From Saccoglossus kowalevskii (lineage: Eukaryota; Hemichordata; Enteropneusta; Harrimaniidae): a stretch of DNA of 15,914 nt. This document shows positions 6,681 through 15,914 of this stretch, one piece after another (the stretch's first letter is position 1; each line of letters starts with the position of its first letter). Below the pieces are notes generated by a model. That model had not been told where the DNA came from. It ran no database searches and was given only the letters and a program-made list of their open reading frames with translations. The DNA lies in assembly GCF_000003605.2 (NCBI RefSeq), contig NW_003158227.1:127901-143814 (forward strand). Reading direction: 5' to 3'. The translations under genes were made by a program, and so were the position numbers.

Positions 6681-9600
6681 CTAATATATGAAAAGGACAG
6701 TCAGTTAAACACACATAACAATAGGCCATTTTCTGTACACTGCGAGAATCCCGCGTTATGTGTGAAATCGAACGTAAAAACAGGACAAACAAAGGTCATA
6801 GCGTCGTAGTGGCGTCAAACAAAGCGTGGGATTCGACAAACGCGAAAATATTTTGGGGGCATTTCCATGCTTAATAATGTGCTGTACACATTTGATGATA
6901 GACAATTTCGATTAAGTGAGGGTATTCAAAAGCAATATTCCTCTGTCGAAGATCGGTCGGTCGATATGATCTATGAAATAATGAAATTCCAGTTCAAAAT
7001 CAAATCGTTCGATTTTTGCGGTAGACGTTCGACGCGCGTCTCTCATGCATCTCGCGAGATCTCGCAGTTGAACGGAAAATCACCTATTGAAATAGGTATA
7101 GTAAAAGTAACTTTATTTTGAATGTGTTTTAAAGCGCGGTGGTCGTTGCGCAGCGCGTGTTCGAATTTCATGTAAATAAACAATGTATTTTACACGGGTT
7201 GTATACGTCGCTATGAGTCCCATATCGAACAGGACGCAGCGTGACAACTACCGCTCTTTAACTTATCACAGTGATACAAGTATAAAATCACCTCCACAAT
7301 CTGGAGAAATGAATAATAAGCACTGTCATCTCTCATAATCTAGTGTGCCAAGCTGATTGGAGAAGAGTTGGTCATGTGAAATGGAATAAATCACAATATA
7401 CCCCTCAGTTTATGCAAATCAAGCAGACATTCCACTTTAATTGTGTCTGCATGTTGTGATGGATGCCAAATTTTGAGCGAATTTGGATATCGAAATGCAA
7501 AATGTTGAAAGTCCCAGTACAGACAGGTTTGGCAATAGATTTTCACAGCTCGTTTATAGAAGGACTGCGGAGATTCAAAATAAAATTGTTAACACAGACG
7601 CTGAAAATCAATCACATCAATATTGCGAGTAGCTGACAAGTCTTGTCACTGAAAAGATCACATCAACTATACCCACTGATAACACAGAACAAATAAAGCA
7701 CACACTTTGAATGCATAAAGAAATATGGCACCAGGTCGACAATGGTATTGACCGATGACTATATGATGTCAAACATATTCTTGCCAATAAACATTTTGAA
7801 AATAGCATAAATATCTCTTTGTACAGTACTGCTGTCCTGGGACTGTTGTAACTACAGCATGTTAAAATTTATGCTGTTGCTTGGTGTTTCGCGAATGGAC
7901 CCATTGTATATTACTCTGGATGCATTCAGAACATTTTGTTTCCCTAATTTTCAGTGTTTTTTGTGTTCTTTCCATTGACAAAAAGTATAGGAAAATAATG
8001 TTGATATACCGGTAATATAATAGCAATAACCCCATCAAAGTCAGTATACATGTATGATTGAGCCATAGAGGATGCATAAGTGTATACATATGTGTTGTGA
8101 AATGTGCAATATCAAGTGGTATACTCAAGTTGACAGGAGCTGTTGCATAATTTTAATAGCGCAGTATGCAAATAATAAGATGAAAAGCACTTGCATTGAA
8201 AATTCATGAATTAGTGAAAATAAGTTCATGCTTTGCTGAGAAGAGCTACCGAATTAAAATTAACAAGCTAAGTTTGTGGTATGCAGGTAAACTATGCACA
8301 GTATACAATAAAACAATAATGTTAACAAAATGGTCATGTTATGAAATGATTTAACATCATTGTTGGCATGTTGAGGTTGAAGGTGATAAAATAATGTATG
8401 TAATAAAATATTACTAGTGTACTCACAGTTACCAATGTCTGTGAGCCAAAGTTCAGATGAGTTACTGCTAGCATTGAAGTACATTCTACTGCCATGTATT
8501 GTATCTATGATACTGCGGTTGCTAGGAAACGATCTTTTGTACTCTCCATCTTCTGAAAACACTATGACTGGATCAAGACCTTCCCCTCTCTGTATAATAT
8601 ATTACAGTACAGGAACATAAACGATAACTTGAAAAAATACAATATTGCTAAATTTTCAGAAGTGGTTCTCATCTGATATTATATTACTTGTTGATGAGTC
8701 AAAGTAAGAGAACTTCAAAATTGACACTTAAAACTTAAACTTGTTATTTTCCTTCCAGGTTGGGAATATAAGGGCATTAGAAGGATCAGCAGGGTAATTT
8801 CTGGCTTCGCAATTTTATTTTTATAGCTTCTACTTTACAGCAGCACAAAATTTATATAATTATCTCATGCAGATATTCTCATCAGTGCGAAGCAATTGGC
8901 AATTCCTATTGTTTTAGGTGTGAAATGGCTCATCCGCAGAAATTTATGGCGTATGGTATTCCATGAAGCATAGCTATACAAAATACATGTAGCATAAATT
9001 TGTTGGTTTCATGCCTGCCATTTTTCACCTTGTCTTCTTTTCCAGAGGTTTTCACCCAATCTTGCCAGTTTAAACATTCTAGTAATAGTTTTAGCAATTA
9101 TAAAGTGAAATTCGCTCGTGGGAGTACTTTTTATAATTCTCACTTAAAGGTTTATCAATGTTATTTTAGCAAAAATTTGTGTTGATTTTTTTTCGAATAT
9201 AGACAACAACATGCATTGTGTTGATTGAGATGATCAGCATTTTATCTCACTTTTATTTCCATCACGTAGGGATTCAATTCGTTAATTCTCTTCCCAGGCT
9301 GACAGTTTAACAATGTTAGTAGCTGGTAGGCAGATTCGCCATGCCTCATTGCTGCATTTTACTTTTAAAATAGCCGTTTATTTTCACCATTTTTTTCGTA
9401 AACAGCATAAATATGGATAAATTTAACAATGCTTGATTGTTTTGACTTCCAACATAGAATATGATCTATGTATTGGTTGGCTATTTTAATTTTTGTTATT
9501 ACAATTTTATATTTTTAGAATCCCAACTTTGTTTAGATGTTCAATTACACATTGTACCATTTTAGTATTGAAGCCCTACATATTCCACATCACTGCGATC

Positions 9601-10201
9601 TTCTTAGTGACACCTACACTAACTGTACAAGTGAAAATCTGCATACTAGTAATAGGCTGCGTGGTGGGATTTTTTCTGAATATTCAACAACTTTACACCG
9701 ATTATTACTGCTTAGCGTATGTGTGAATCAGATGTTTATCAGTACGTGGATAGCAAAAAAAGAGTCTGTTGTTGGACTGTGATTACTATAATTACTGGTA
9801 TCAATAATTGAACAACAAGATACTCCAGGTCAACTGTCAATGTGTCATTCTTTTGATATTTCTCTTAATAAGTAACCAAATTATGTAGAAATGAGTTTCC
9901 TATTAAAGTTGGGAATTACTCCATTTCTGGATTAACTCCAACACACCGAAATTGGTCCAGCCACCTTGCACCCGCGCCCCGCGACTGTACCGCCGTGACC
10001 CCAGCCGGATCAAACACTCACCTGCGTCACGTAAACTTCTCCGCTGTTGACATCGACGGCGGCACTGAAAATTTGACCTTTGAACTTAGAAGGCTCTTTT
10101 GGCCAGAGTGGATCTAAAATGTATAATGGTTTTTTGCAATTACAATGTACCAATAAAATAAACAGCACAACAACTAAGAAACTTCCTCTGGGAGCAGCCA
10201 T
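6480..10201 (-). CDS. NHLRC3: NHLRC3-like NHL-repeat protein, first three coding exons (partial gene)
   Basis: Secreted NHL-repeat protein; NHL repeats form a beta-propeller used for binding, and the exact role of NHLRC3 is not established. Exons on the minus strand: 10201-10022, 8589-8427 and 6680-6480, with phases 0, 1 and 1, giving about 181 codons. Exon 1 encodes a signal peptide followed by a WPKEP...AVDVNSGEVYV segment; exon 2 a VFSEDGEYKRSF...ELWLTDIGN segment with NRS, NAS and NSS glycosylation sequons; exon 3 the hallmark GHTVKKF...GTSLKPLQFD...DMYIADGDGGLNNR segment. The order and motifs match NHLRC3 of vertebrates as I remember it (about 350 residues), so roughly the second half, including further NHL repeats, should lie left of position 1. 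Identification is by recalled motif similarity, not by search. Confidence 0.9.
6681..8426 (-). other. NHLRC3 intron 2
   Basis: About 1.75 kb, bounded by GTGAGT and TTAG on the minus strand. Mostly AT-rich with no exon I can support, except a CpG-rich patch at 6740-7260 (separate entry). Confidence 0.8.
6740..7260. promoter_or_regulatory. CpG-rich patch with a TCTCGCGAGA palindrome inside intron 2
   Basis: CpG steps cluster here against an AT-rich intron. TCTCGCGAGA at 7050-7059 is a perfect palindrome and a known CpG-promoter motif (bound by BANP in vertebrates), embedded in a longer CTCGCGAGATCTCGC run. An imperfect inverted pair (GAGAATCCCGCGTT near 6743 and AAGCGTGGGATTC near 6826) flanks the left part. 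A plus-strand frame at 6867-7121 (84 codons) has no recognisable domain. It could be an alternative promoter or the remnant of an inserted element. Confidence 0.35.
8427..8589 (-). CDS. NHLRC3: NHLRC3 exon 2
   Basis: Acceptor TTATACAG before 8589 and first codons AGA GGG GAA continue exon 1 in phase 0. The exon encodes PVIVFSEDGEYKRSF, a THGS-like turn (DTIHGSRMYF), and ELWLTDIGN. Two donors in the same phase exist: G|GTAACT at 8433/8432 and T|GTGAGT at 8427/8426. I prefer the second because the site is stronger and the joined protein has the loop length I recall for vertebrate NHLRC3. Confidence 0.88.
8590..10021 (-). other. NHLRC3 intron 1
   Basis: About 1.4 kb between GTGAGT (10021) and TACAG (8590). 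AT-rich; open frames at 9000-9185 and 9493-9782 on the plus strand show no coding signature. I see no repeat or RNA gene in it. Confidence 0.8.
10022..10201 (-). CDS. NHLRC3: NHLRC3 exon 1 (signal peptide)
   Basis: Met at 10199-10201 is chosen over an in-frame Met at 10220-10222 because it gives a textbook signal peptide (MAAPRGS, then the hydrophobic core FLVVVLFILLV, then HCNC) and sits in a YY1-like start motif, whereas the upstream ATG overlaps a promoter box. The exon ends CAG with the intron starting GTGAGT at 10021, a consensus donor, phase 0. The last part reads LYILDPLWPKEPSKFKG then AAVDVNSGEVYVTQ, the first propeller strand region. A CpG-rich patch at 9960-10060 covers its end. Confidence 0.9.
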
Positions 10202-10233
10202 TTTGAAATGGTCATGTGACATTTATCATGTGA
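10194..10233 (-). promoter_or_regulatory. NHLRC3 start-site promoter: two TCACATGA boxes and a YY1-like motif
   Basis: On the minus strand, TCACATGA occurs at 10226-10233 and again at 10212-10219 within the palindrome-like GTCACATGAC (10211-10220); spacing 14 bases. These match M-box/E-box sites of MiT/TFE factors, which control lysosomal and secretory-granule genes. AAAATGGCTGC (10194-10204) matches the YY1 consensus AAnATGGCnGC and contains the start codon; YY1 sites of this kind usually sit just after the transcription start. No TATA box is seen nearby. Motif matches only. Confidence 0.45.
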
Positions 10234-10240
10234 TACTTTT

Positions 10241-10766
10241 TTTCCCAACATTCACCGTGCTGTTGACAACTTTCCAAAACTTTTTATCAAACCCACCAAT
10301 CGCTAATTCAAAGCTTTTAGACTATACTTGACATATTTGACTGTCATTAAGTGATTTCATACAATAACTATCATGTTTCCCAATAGGCTGCCTGGTCTAT
10401 AGTCAAATCAAGTAAAATTGGAGAGAAAAAAAACTATCGTCTTTGCAAACATACACAAGACACAGTGTCATACTACCTACGAAAGAGGAATACAACATTA
10501 GGGTCAATGGGACGTCTGGCTCTGTTGTGGTACAGGTACACTCAGAGCCAATAAATGCTACCCAAGTCAGTGAATTAAAAAAGTTACTGCAACCCTAGTG
10601 AGCTATCCAGCCAATGACAATCTCTCTGCATAATTAATTGTGCAAAAGTTTTCTCACAGATATCTCTTTAAGGTCATAGATTTTATAAAGGAATGAATGG
10701 CTTTTGTGGAAATTTATTAATATAAATTATTTATATGAACTATTTACCTGGGACACTTGATTGGCT
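10241..10766. other. Upstream region of NHLRC3 without a gene
   Basis: AT-rich; no supported ORF, RNA gene or repeat apart from the minisatellite that begins at 10767. Confidence 0.6.
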
Positions 10767-11024
10767 AAAGAACCGTTTGGTGATGTCCATTACCCACAAG
10801 GCTGTGAAGGTTTTTTCAATCATTGGCCAAGCCAACTGCCATGAATGTGAAAAACATTATACTAGTATATGGGCGGTATTCTGCGGTAAAGAACCGTTTG
10901 GTGATGTCCATTACCCACAAGGCTGTGAAGGTTCTTTCAATCATTGGCCAAGCCAACTGCCATGCATGTGAAAAACATTATATATGGGCGGTATTCTGCG
11001 GTAAAGAACCGTTTGGTGATGTCC

Positions 11025-11538
11025 TGTCACACGCAACGTAATATTACCGTAATTGGTATAGTACAGGTATGATGGTTCAAATACCAAAATGGCAACAGTA
11101 ACAGAAAGACTTCCCTGGCGGCGATGATAAAATACGAACACGGAGCCAACAGATGAGGTTTCAACTGGTACTGGTATTATTATACTCTGCAAACATCAAG
11201 TACAATAACGCGGTAAAACTCCAAACCTCCAATAACTAGATACTTAAACTCCAATACAATTCAACGAGATCTCCGATCTGATCTCAGTGCTGAACAACTC
11301 CCCTATACATTTGTATATACCCACACTATCTATAAATAGACCATTACATCAGCATACATAATGAGTCTGGAATTTACTATAAATCTCTAGAATGATCCAT
11401 TACCTTCTATTGCCTCCTACAGTGTTCTATTACCTATTCAACCAGTTTCTAAAAAAATCTAGAATATTCCACCCAGACACAGTACGGTTCTAGAACATTC
11501 TCAGTGACACGGAAGTGGTAAATAAGTCGTATGCGACA
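11025..11538 (-). mobile_element. 514-bp solo LTR inserted in the minisatellite
   Basis: The insert begins TGTCAC and ends GCGACA (TG...CA with TGTC/GACA inverted ends) and is flanked on both sides by TGTCC (11020-11024 and 11539-11543); joining the flanks restores the exact 115-bp unit. A 5-bp duplication with TG...CA ends is the mark of an LTR retrotransposon (Gypsy or BEL type), reduced to one LTR. On the minus strand, heat-shock-type palindromes near 11458-11500 precede TATA-like TATTTATA (11331-11338) and GTATATAC (11313-11320), the order expected of a U3 promoter; hence the minus call. Alternative: a DNA transposon with imperfect inverted ends. Confidence 0.75.
11457..11500. promoter_or_regulatory. 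Heat-shock-element-like palindromes in the LTR
   Basis: TTCTAGAACATTC at 11488-11500 is a perfect three-unit nTTCnnGAAnnTTCn element; ATCTAGAATATTC at 11457-11469 fits with one mismatch; a third, weaker TCTAGAATGATCC lies at 11386-11398. Such sites bind heat-shock factor in animals. Binding here is inferred. Confidence 0.5.
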
Positions 11539-13490
11539 TGTCCATTACCCACAAGGCTGTGAAGGTTTTTTCAATCATTGGCCAAGCCAACTGCCATGAA
11601 TGTGAAAAACATTATATATGGGCGGTATTCTGCGGTAAAGAACTGTTTGGTGATGTCCATTACCCACAAGGCTGTGAAGGTTTTTTCAATCATTGGCCAA
11701 GCCAACTGCCATGCATGTGAAAAACATTATATATGGGCGGTATTCTGCAGTAAAGAACCGTTTGGTGATGTCCATTACCCACAAGGCTGTGAAGGTTTTT
11801 TCAATCATGGGCCAAGCCAACTGCCATGCATGTGAAAAACATTATATATGGGCGGTATTCTGCGGTAAAGAACCATTTGGTGATGTCCATTACCCACAAG
11901 GCTGTGAAGGTTTTTTCAATCATTGGCCAAGCCAACTGCCATGAATGTGAAAAACATTATATATGGGCGGTATTCTGCGGTAAAGAACCGTTTGGTGATG
12001 TCCATTACTCACAAGGCTGTGAAGGTTCTTTCAATCATTGGCCAAGCCAACTGCCATGAATGTGAAAACATTATATATGGGCGGTATTCTATGGTAAAGA
12101 ACCGTTTGGTGATGTCCATTACCCACAAGGCTGTGAAGGTTCTTTCAATCATTGGCCAAGCCAACTGCCATGCATGTGAAAAACATTATATATGGGCGGT
12201 ATTCTGCGGTAAAGAACCGTTTGGTGATGTCCATTACCCACAAGGCTGTGGAGGTTCTTTCAATCATTGGCCACGCCAACTGCCATGCATGTGAACAAAT
12301 TTTATATGGGCGGTATTCTGCAGTAAAGAACCGTTTGACAATGTCCATTACTGACAAGGCAGTGGAGGTTCTTTCAATTATTGGCCAAGCCAACTGCCAT
12401 GAATGTGAAAAACATTATATCTGGGTGGTATTCTGCTTCTTAATTTAGGCATTGTGATTGGTTATGCTGTTTTCAAACCATCAATTGAAATTTATAAACA
12501 TCTACATTTTTTTCATGCTTTCACATTGTACATGCAGTATATTGTGTACATTACAATTAGAACAAGACGCTTTCAACGCTGCAGTGCTTTAAAGTGTACC
12601 TGAAGGATTTGACTGATAACTATTCATAACTTAAGAAATAATCACTGAACTGATACATGTATTATGTTGATCCCAATTTTCACTAAAAAGTGCAACTTTA
12701 ATGACTGTAAATATGTATTCTGGCATTTATTCATGTTGCATTATGGTACCTGATGGTTTAATGAAAACAAAAATACAAGACAACCAAACTTGACTGATTT
12801 TATTGCAACAAACATTTCAAAATTCACCTGTCTATTCATACATAATTGTAAAATAGGAAACATGCTTTCTGTAGTTTTCAATAAAATGTTCAAATGTACA
12901 TTATACATGAGCATACACAACAACAAAAATAATGAAATTATTTTCAAAATTGGTAAGACTGTATAATTCATATGCCATATACTATTACTGTGGGATTGTA
13001 TTTCCTCTATCAGATGCACAAAGTTTCTCTTAAATAAATCCCACCAGTTTTGGATTTCATGCATCTCTATTGCAGATGCAACAGATCAAATATGGCATCT
13101 TTTTTTAAACGTTCATGACCAAACAACGGTATTAATTAATTTCGGCCAGTCACAGGTAATACTGACAGTGAAATATAAAACTGACTACAGATACTGAACG
13201 AAGTATTCCATTTTACAGAGATGAGAACAATAGCCAAGAATGTATGGACCATTCCACAATGCCTAGCTACATTGCTAGTAATATCTCATCATGTTTAACC
13301 ATTAGATATTAATAGTTGATTGAAAAAAATTCTATTAACATACATACTAGACATATATGGGATATTCCAAGCATGCCAATTCAAAGTGGCCTTTGAACAT
13401 AGAGTATGGTATTACTCATCCCATAAGTGTGTGACATGTATAAAAATCAAGATTTGTAATGAAATATTACTAGCACTATAGGAAGGTATT

Positions 13491-13570
13491 ATTGGTGTAG
13501 TCTGTATAGTAAACAAACCATGGATTCTAGATTATATTTTGAGCATAATCAGCCTAGTAAATGTTCTGTA
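13491..13570 (+). repeat. Dispersed direct repeat, copy 1
   Basis: Shares with 13824-13910 the series GGTGTAGTCT(G/A)TATAGTAAAC, GATTCTAG and ATATTTTGAGCATAATCA, with small gaps. Copies start 333 bases apart. Confidence 0.75.
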
Positions 13571-13823
13571 GAAATTATTTCTAATTTTAACCAAAAGAAT
13601 ACCTGCGATAAAAAAAGAACATCAATAATAAGAATAGAAAAAACGGTTCAATGAATTAAAATCTTAATCATATCTTAAAAACATCCCAAAACAGCAAATA
13701 ATATTTAGCTCATTTAAAATTGTTCTAAATTTGGCATCAACATTGTTGACATGTGTAACCGGGGCAATATTGCCTTGTATTATTCTCACTATGGTTGGAT
13801 GTCACCATTGATGTTGCATCATT

Positions 13824-13910
13824 AATGGTGTAGTCTATATAGTAAACGATGCATAGATTCTAGGGTACAGGTAATATTTTGAGCATAATCAACTTAGTGA
13901 AATTTATGTA
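13824..13910 (+). repeat. Dispersed direct repeat, copy 2
   Basis: Partner of 13491-13570, with an eight-base insertion (GGTACAGG-type) after GATTCTAG. Sequence outside both copies is unrelated. Confidence 0.75.
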
Positions 13911-15058
13911 CAAATCACAAATAAAAGATAAAAAAAAAGTATAATATTTCAACATTCCATGTAGCATCATGTTTGTTATCAGTAGGGGATGATATACAGT
14001 AGAATGACATCAAATAAATGAAATGAAACCAGTAATGAAATGCTGCAAATAATTTCAATGGAAGTTCAGATTTGTCATTTCAATTTTACTAGATTTATCG
14101 CTTTCTTGGTGTCATTTATCCAAGACAGTTGAGGCAAGAATTATATTCCCAGAATGCAATGCCTGTCATTCCTGTATTGTGTTCTTTTATGTAAATACAC
14201 ACTGTAAAACTGTGGTAGTAATGTATGCAACTTATTCGATGTGAGCATCAAATTATTTGAGTTGAATCTTCATCAGTTACCATAGTTACATCCAGCACTA
14301 ATGCTATGATAATTAATACTCATAAAATCTGATAAAAAAATAAAACAACAAGCATTACCACGATCATAAAATGAAACTAAAAATTTAGAGTGAAAAAATC
14401 CATTTAATGATACACTTATACACTATTCTGTCAACACTTTGTATCATTTTATGAAGAGTGGCACAAATCATTCTTTACAACTAATAAATCTTCTTACGTA
14501 TTTAAATATAAAATAAATGTAAATTCTTATAAAATTATAAATTTTAACTATAAACTTTATAAAAAATACATATACATAAAAAATAAATCTCAGCCCCCCA
14601 AACTGCTGAATCATCACCTTCTGAGTTTGTTTGTTTGGTAGTGCTTTCATAGTGAGGATACCATCAGTATATCTTTATCCCTCTTCTTACCGATGCCATA
14701 AAATACCATGTGAAAAATGGACACCTATTTTCCCAGCATACATTTCACACTAACTAGCCAAGACTTTTTGTGTAATTTCAACCAATTTCAATTGTCAAGT
14801 ACTGCCTTTTAAGTAATCAAATTGACATTAAACTTGGTTTTCCATTTAGAATAGAATATTGTCTTCTCATTTCATGAAATTCAGACACATAAATTAAATT
14901 GTACGATTAGAGGAGGGTTACAAAAATATGCTAATTACGATAAACATGACAGCTGTGAATTTTGTTAATAAATCATGAAACCAGAGATAAAAGTGAACTT
15001 GCCTAAAAGAGTAAGTCATGGTTTATCAAGTAACTATGCTACTTGAGAATTTGAATTT

Positions 15059-15071
15059 GGGGGGGGGGGGG
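15059..15071 (+). repeat. Poly-G run of 13
   Basis: Thirteen consecutive G's, followed after three bases by an A-run; prone to sequencing error and G-quadruplex-like behaviour. Confidence 0.9.
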
Positions 15072-15090
15072 TCCAAAAAAAATGTTACCC

Positions 15091-15500
15091 CCCAAAATAT
15101 GGTTTTGTATGGCTTGGGGTGTTTCCAGTCTAAAATCAATTATATGGTATTTTATGCGTTCAGATTGTGCAGAACGTAGGGCATTTATCTTATGGCATTA
15201 TATGGCTACAGTAAAAATTAAAGATATGGTACTTTATGGTTTCAGAAGGAATAAGTACTCAGCCAGATAATATGGGTTTTTATGGCTTGGGAAAGGAAAT
15301 CGTTGGTCCATAAAATACCATGTTATGGTAAAATATGGTTTGGGAATACACGTTTATTTTATCATAACCTCAGGACCACAAAATATGGTACTTTATGGTT
15401 TCAGAAGGAATAAGTATTCTGCCAGACAATATGGGTTTTTATGGCTTGGGAAAGGAAATCATTGGACCATATAATACCATGTTATGGTAAAATATGGCTT
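15091..15500 (+). repeat. TATGG-rich block with a 159-bp tandem duplication
   Basis: I count 17 TATGG words on the plus strand in about 410 bases. Within it, 15224-15382 and 15383-15500 are tandem copies (shared ATATGGTACTTTATGG, CAGAAGGAATAAGTA, ATATGGGTTTTTATGG, ATAATACCATGTTATGG-type words). A lone CATAAAATACCATG at 14697-14710 is related. Not coding; origin unknown. Confidence 0.75.
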
Positions 15501-15914
15501 CAGGTTTTTATTTGAGAAAATATAATTACCTAAATGCGACGATCAAATTCTGTTAAACTCTGAATAATTTTGAAACTCAAAATGATGTCAACAGATTTAG
15601 CATTTACATGTACTGCCCGTGTAGTAACCTTTTTATGGGGTAAAATAGCTGTCATTTTGAAAATGTTAATGATCTTCATTTGTTTATAGACTAGCGGCAC
15701 TAGAAGAATTTGCTTATCAAAAGAAATGAACATTTCTACAGTTTGACCACTGATATATTTTGGCTAAAGAAAAACTAAGTATAAATATGATAAACAACAA
15801 CATCTGGACAGATAGAAGCAAAAATATGTCATTAGTCTAAACAGATTTGCACCTGTGTATCAAATTTTAATGAAATCTTGATGGTATAGTAACACATGCT
15901 TTAGTGAACTCTGA
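15501..15914. other. AT-rich end of window
   Basis: No supported gene. A minus-strand frame at 15530-15733 has no recognisable domain. Confidence 0.6.

Larger units (their letters stand above)
10767..12437 (+). repeat. 115-bp minisatellite, ten copies, split by a solo LTR
   Basis: Unit starts (AAAGAACCGTTTGG) at 10767, 10888, 11003, 11637, 11752, 11867, 11982, 12096, 12211 and 12325. Steps are 115 except the first (121, a six-base CTAGTA-type insertion) and two of 114. Copies 4-9 are nearly identical; copies 1 and 10 carry more changes. Each unit contains TTGGCCAAGCCAA and CATGCATG or CATGAATG. Because 115 is not a multiple of three, long open frames thread through successive units in changing phase; these are by-products, not a protein. 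Copy 3 is interrupted at 11025-11538. Confidence 0.95.
12438..15058. other. AT-rich region without a supported gene
   Basis: About 2.6 kb following the minisatellite. Open frames (for example 12741-13064 and 14468-14650, both minus) are Leu/Ile/Phe/Lys-rich translations of AT-rich DNA with no domain. A minus-strand AATAAA occurs near 12797, so part of this could be the 3' end of a neighbouring gene, but nothing confirms it. The only structure I find is the direct repeat pair at 13491 and 13824. Confidence 0.6.

Noticed and set aside
6457-6792. Minus frame of 111 codons as a complete small gene
   Set aside because: Only 6480-6680 carries NHL-repeat similarity; the upstream part is intron preceding a splice acceptor at 6681.
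6867-7121. Plus-strand frame of 84 codons in the CpG-rich patch
   Set aside because: No recognisable family, no splice context, and CpG-rich DNA has fewer chance stops.
10800-12400. TTGGCCAAGCCAA in each minisatellite unit as an NF-I site
   Set aside because: NF-I half sites need a five-base spacer; here it is three.
10735-12448. Chain of plus-strand open frames of 60-123 codons with repeated peptide units
   Set aside because: They are translations of the 115-bp minisatellite; the phase changes every unit, similar frames exist on the other strand, and there is no domain.
12741-13064. Minus-strand frame of 107 codons
   Set aside because: Composition is that of AT-rich non-coding DNA; no domain or splice signals.
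14650-14714. Minus-strand peptide end resembling FYGIGKKRDKDILMVSSL before a stop
   Set aside because: No acceptable upstream splice acceptor, an in-frame stop just before it, and overlap with the TATGG-type repeat word.
1-15914. CRISPR array, tRNA or rRNA genes
   Set aside because: The repeats are long tandem units without spacers, and no tRNA-like cloverleaf or rRNA core was recognised by eye; a covariance-model search was not possible.

Overview
The window reads as animal nuclear DNA. It has spliceosomal exons of a secreted vertebrate-type gene, long AT-rich introns, a DIRS-type tyrosine-recombinase retrotransposon, a TA-flanked DNA transposon, tandem repeats and a solo LTR. The mix, with frequent TACATGT-like words, suggests a marine invertebrate (hemichordate, lophotrochozoan or similar), but the sequence alone does not fix the phylum.

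Layout, left to right. 1-4726 is an almost complete but decayed DIRS-like element on the minus strand. It is bounded by 29-bp inverted terminal repeats and carries gag, reverse transcriptase, RNase H, a methyltransferase-type domain and a tyrosine recombinase, broken by several stops and two frameshifts. 4749-6300 is a tandem array of 157-bp units, one of which is split by a 909-bp non-autonomous transposon (4798-5706, 25-bp TIRs, TA target duplication). That transposon carries what looks like a fossil promoter and first exon. 6480-10201 (minus) holds the first three coding exons of an NHLRC3-like gene (signal peptide plus NHL-repeat segments); the rest of the gene must lie left of position 1, so the DIRS element, the 157-bp array and the transposon sit in or are assigned to its third intron. 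Immediately upstream of the start codon are two TCACATGA boxes and a YY1-like motif over the ATG.

Further upstream of that gene, 10767-12437 is a ten-copy 115-bp minisatellite. Copy 3 is interrupted by a 514-bp TG...CA insertion with a 5-bp target duplication, best read as a solo LTR that carries heat-shock-element palindromes and is probably oriented like NHLRC3. 12438-15914 is AT-rich with no gene I can support, only a dispersed direct repeat pair and a strand-biased TATGG-rich block with a 159-bp duplication.

Functionally the window contains one host gene (NHLRC3-like, partial); everything else recognisable is mobile or repetitive DNA. The candidates most worth a second look are the HSE-bearing solo LTR inside a homogenised minisatellite upstream of NHLRC3, the transposon with a captured promoter/exon, and the DIRS recombinase whose second catalytic arginine has become cysteine.
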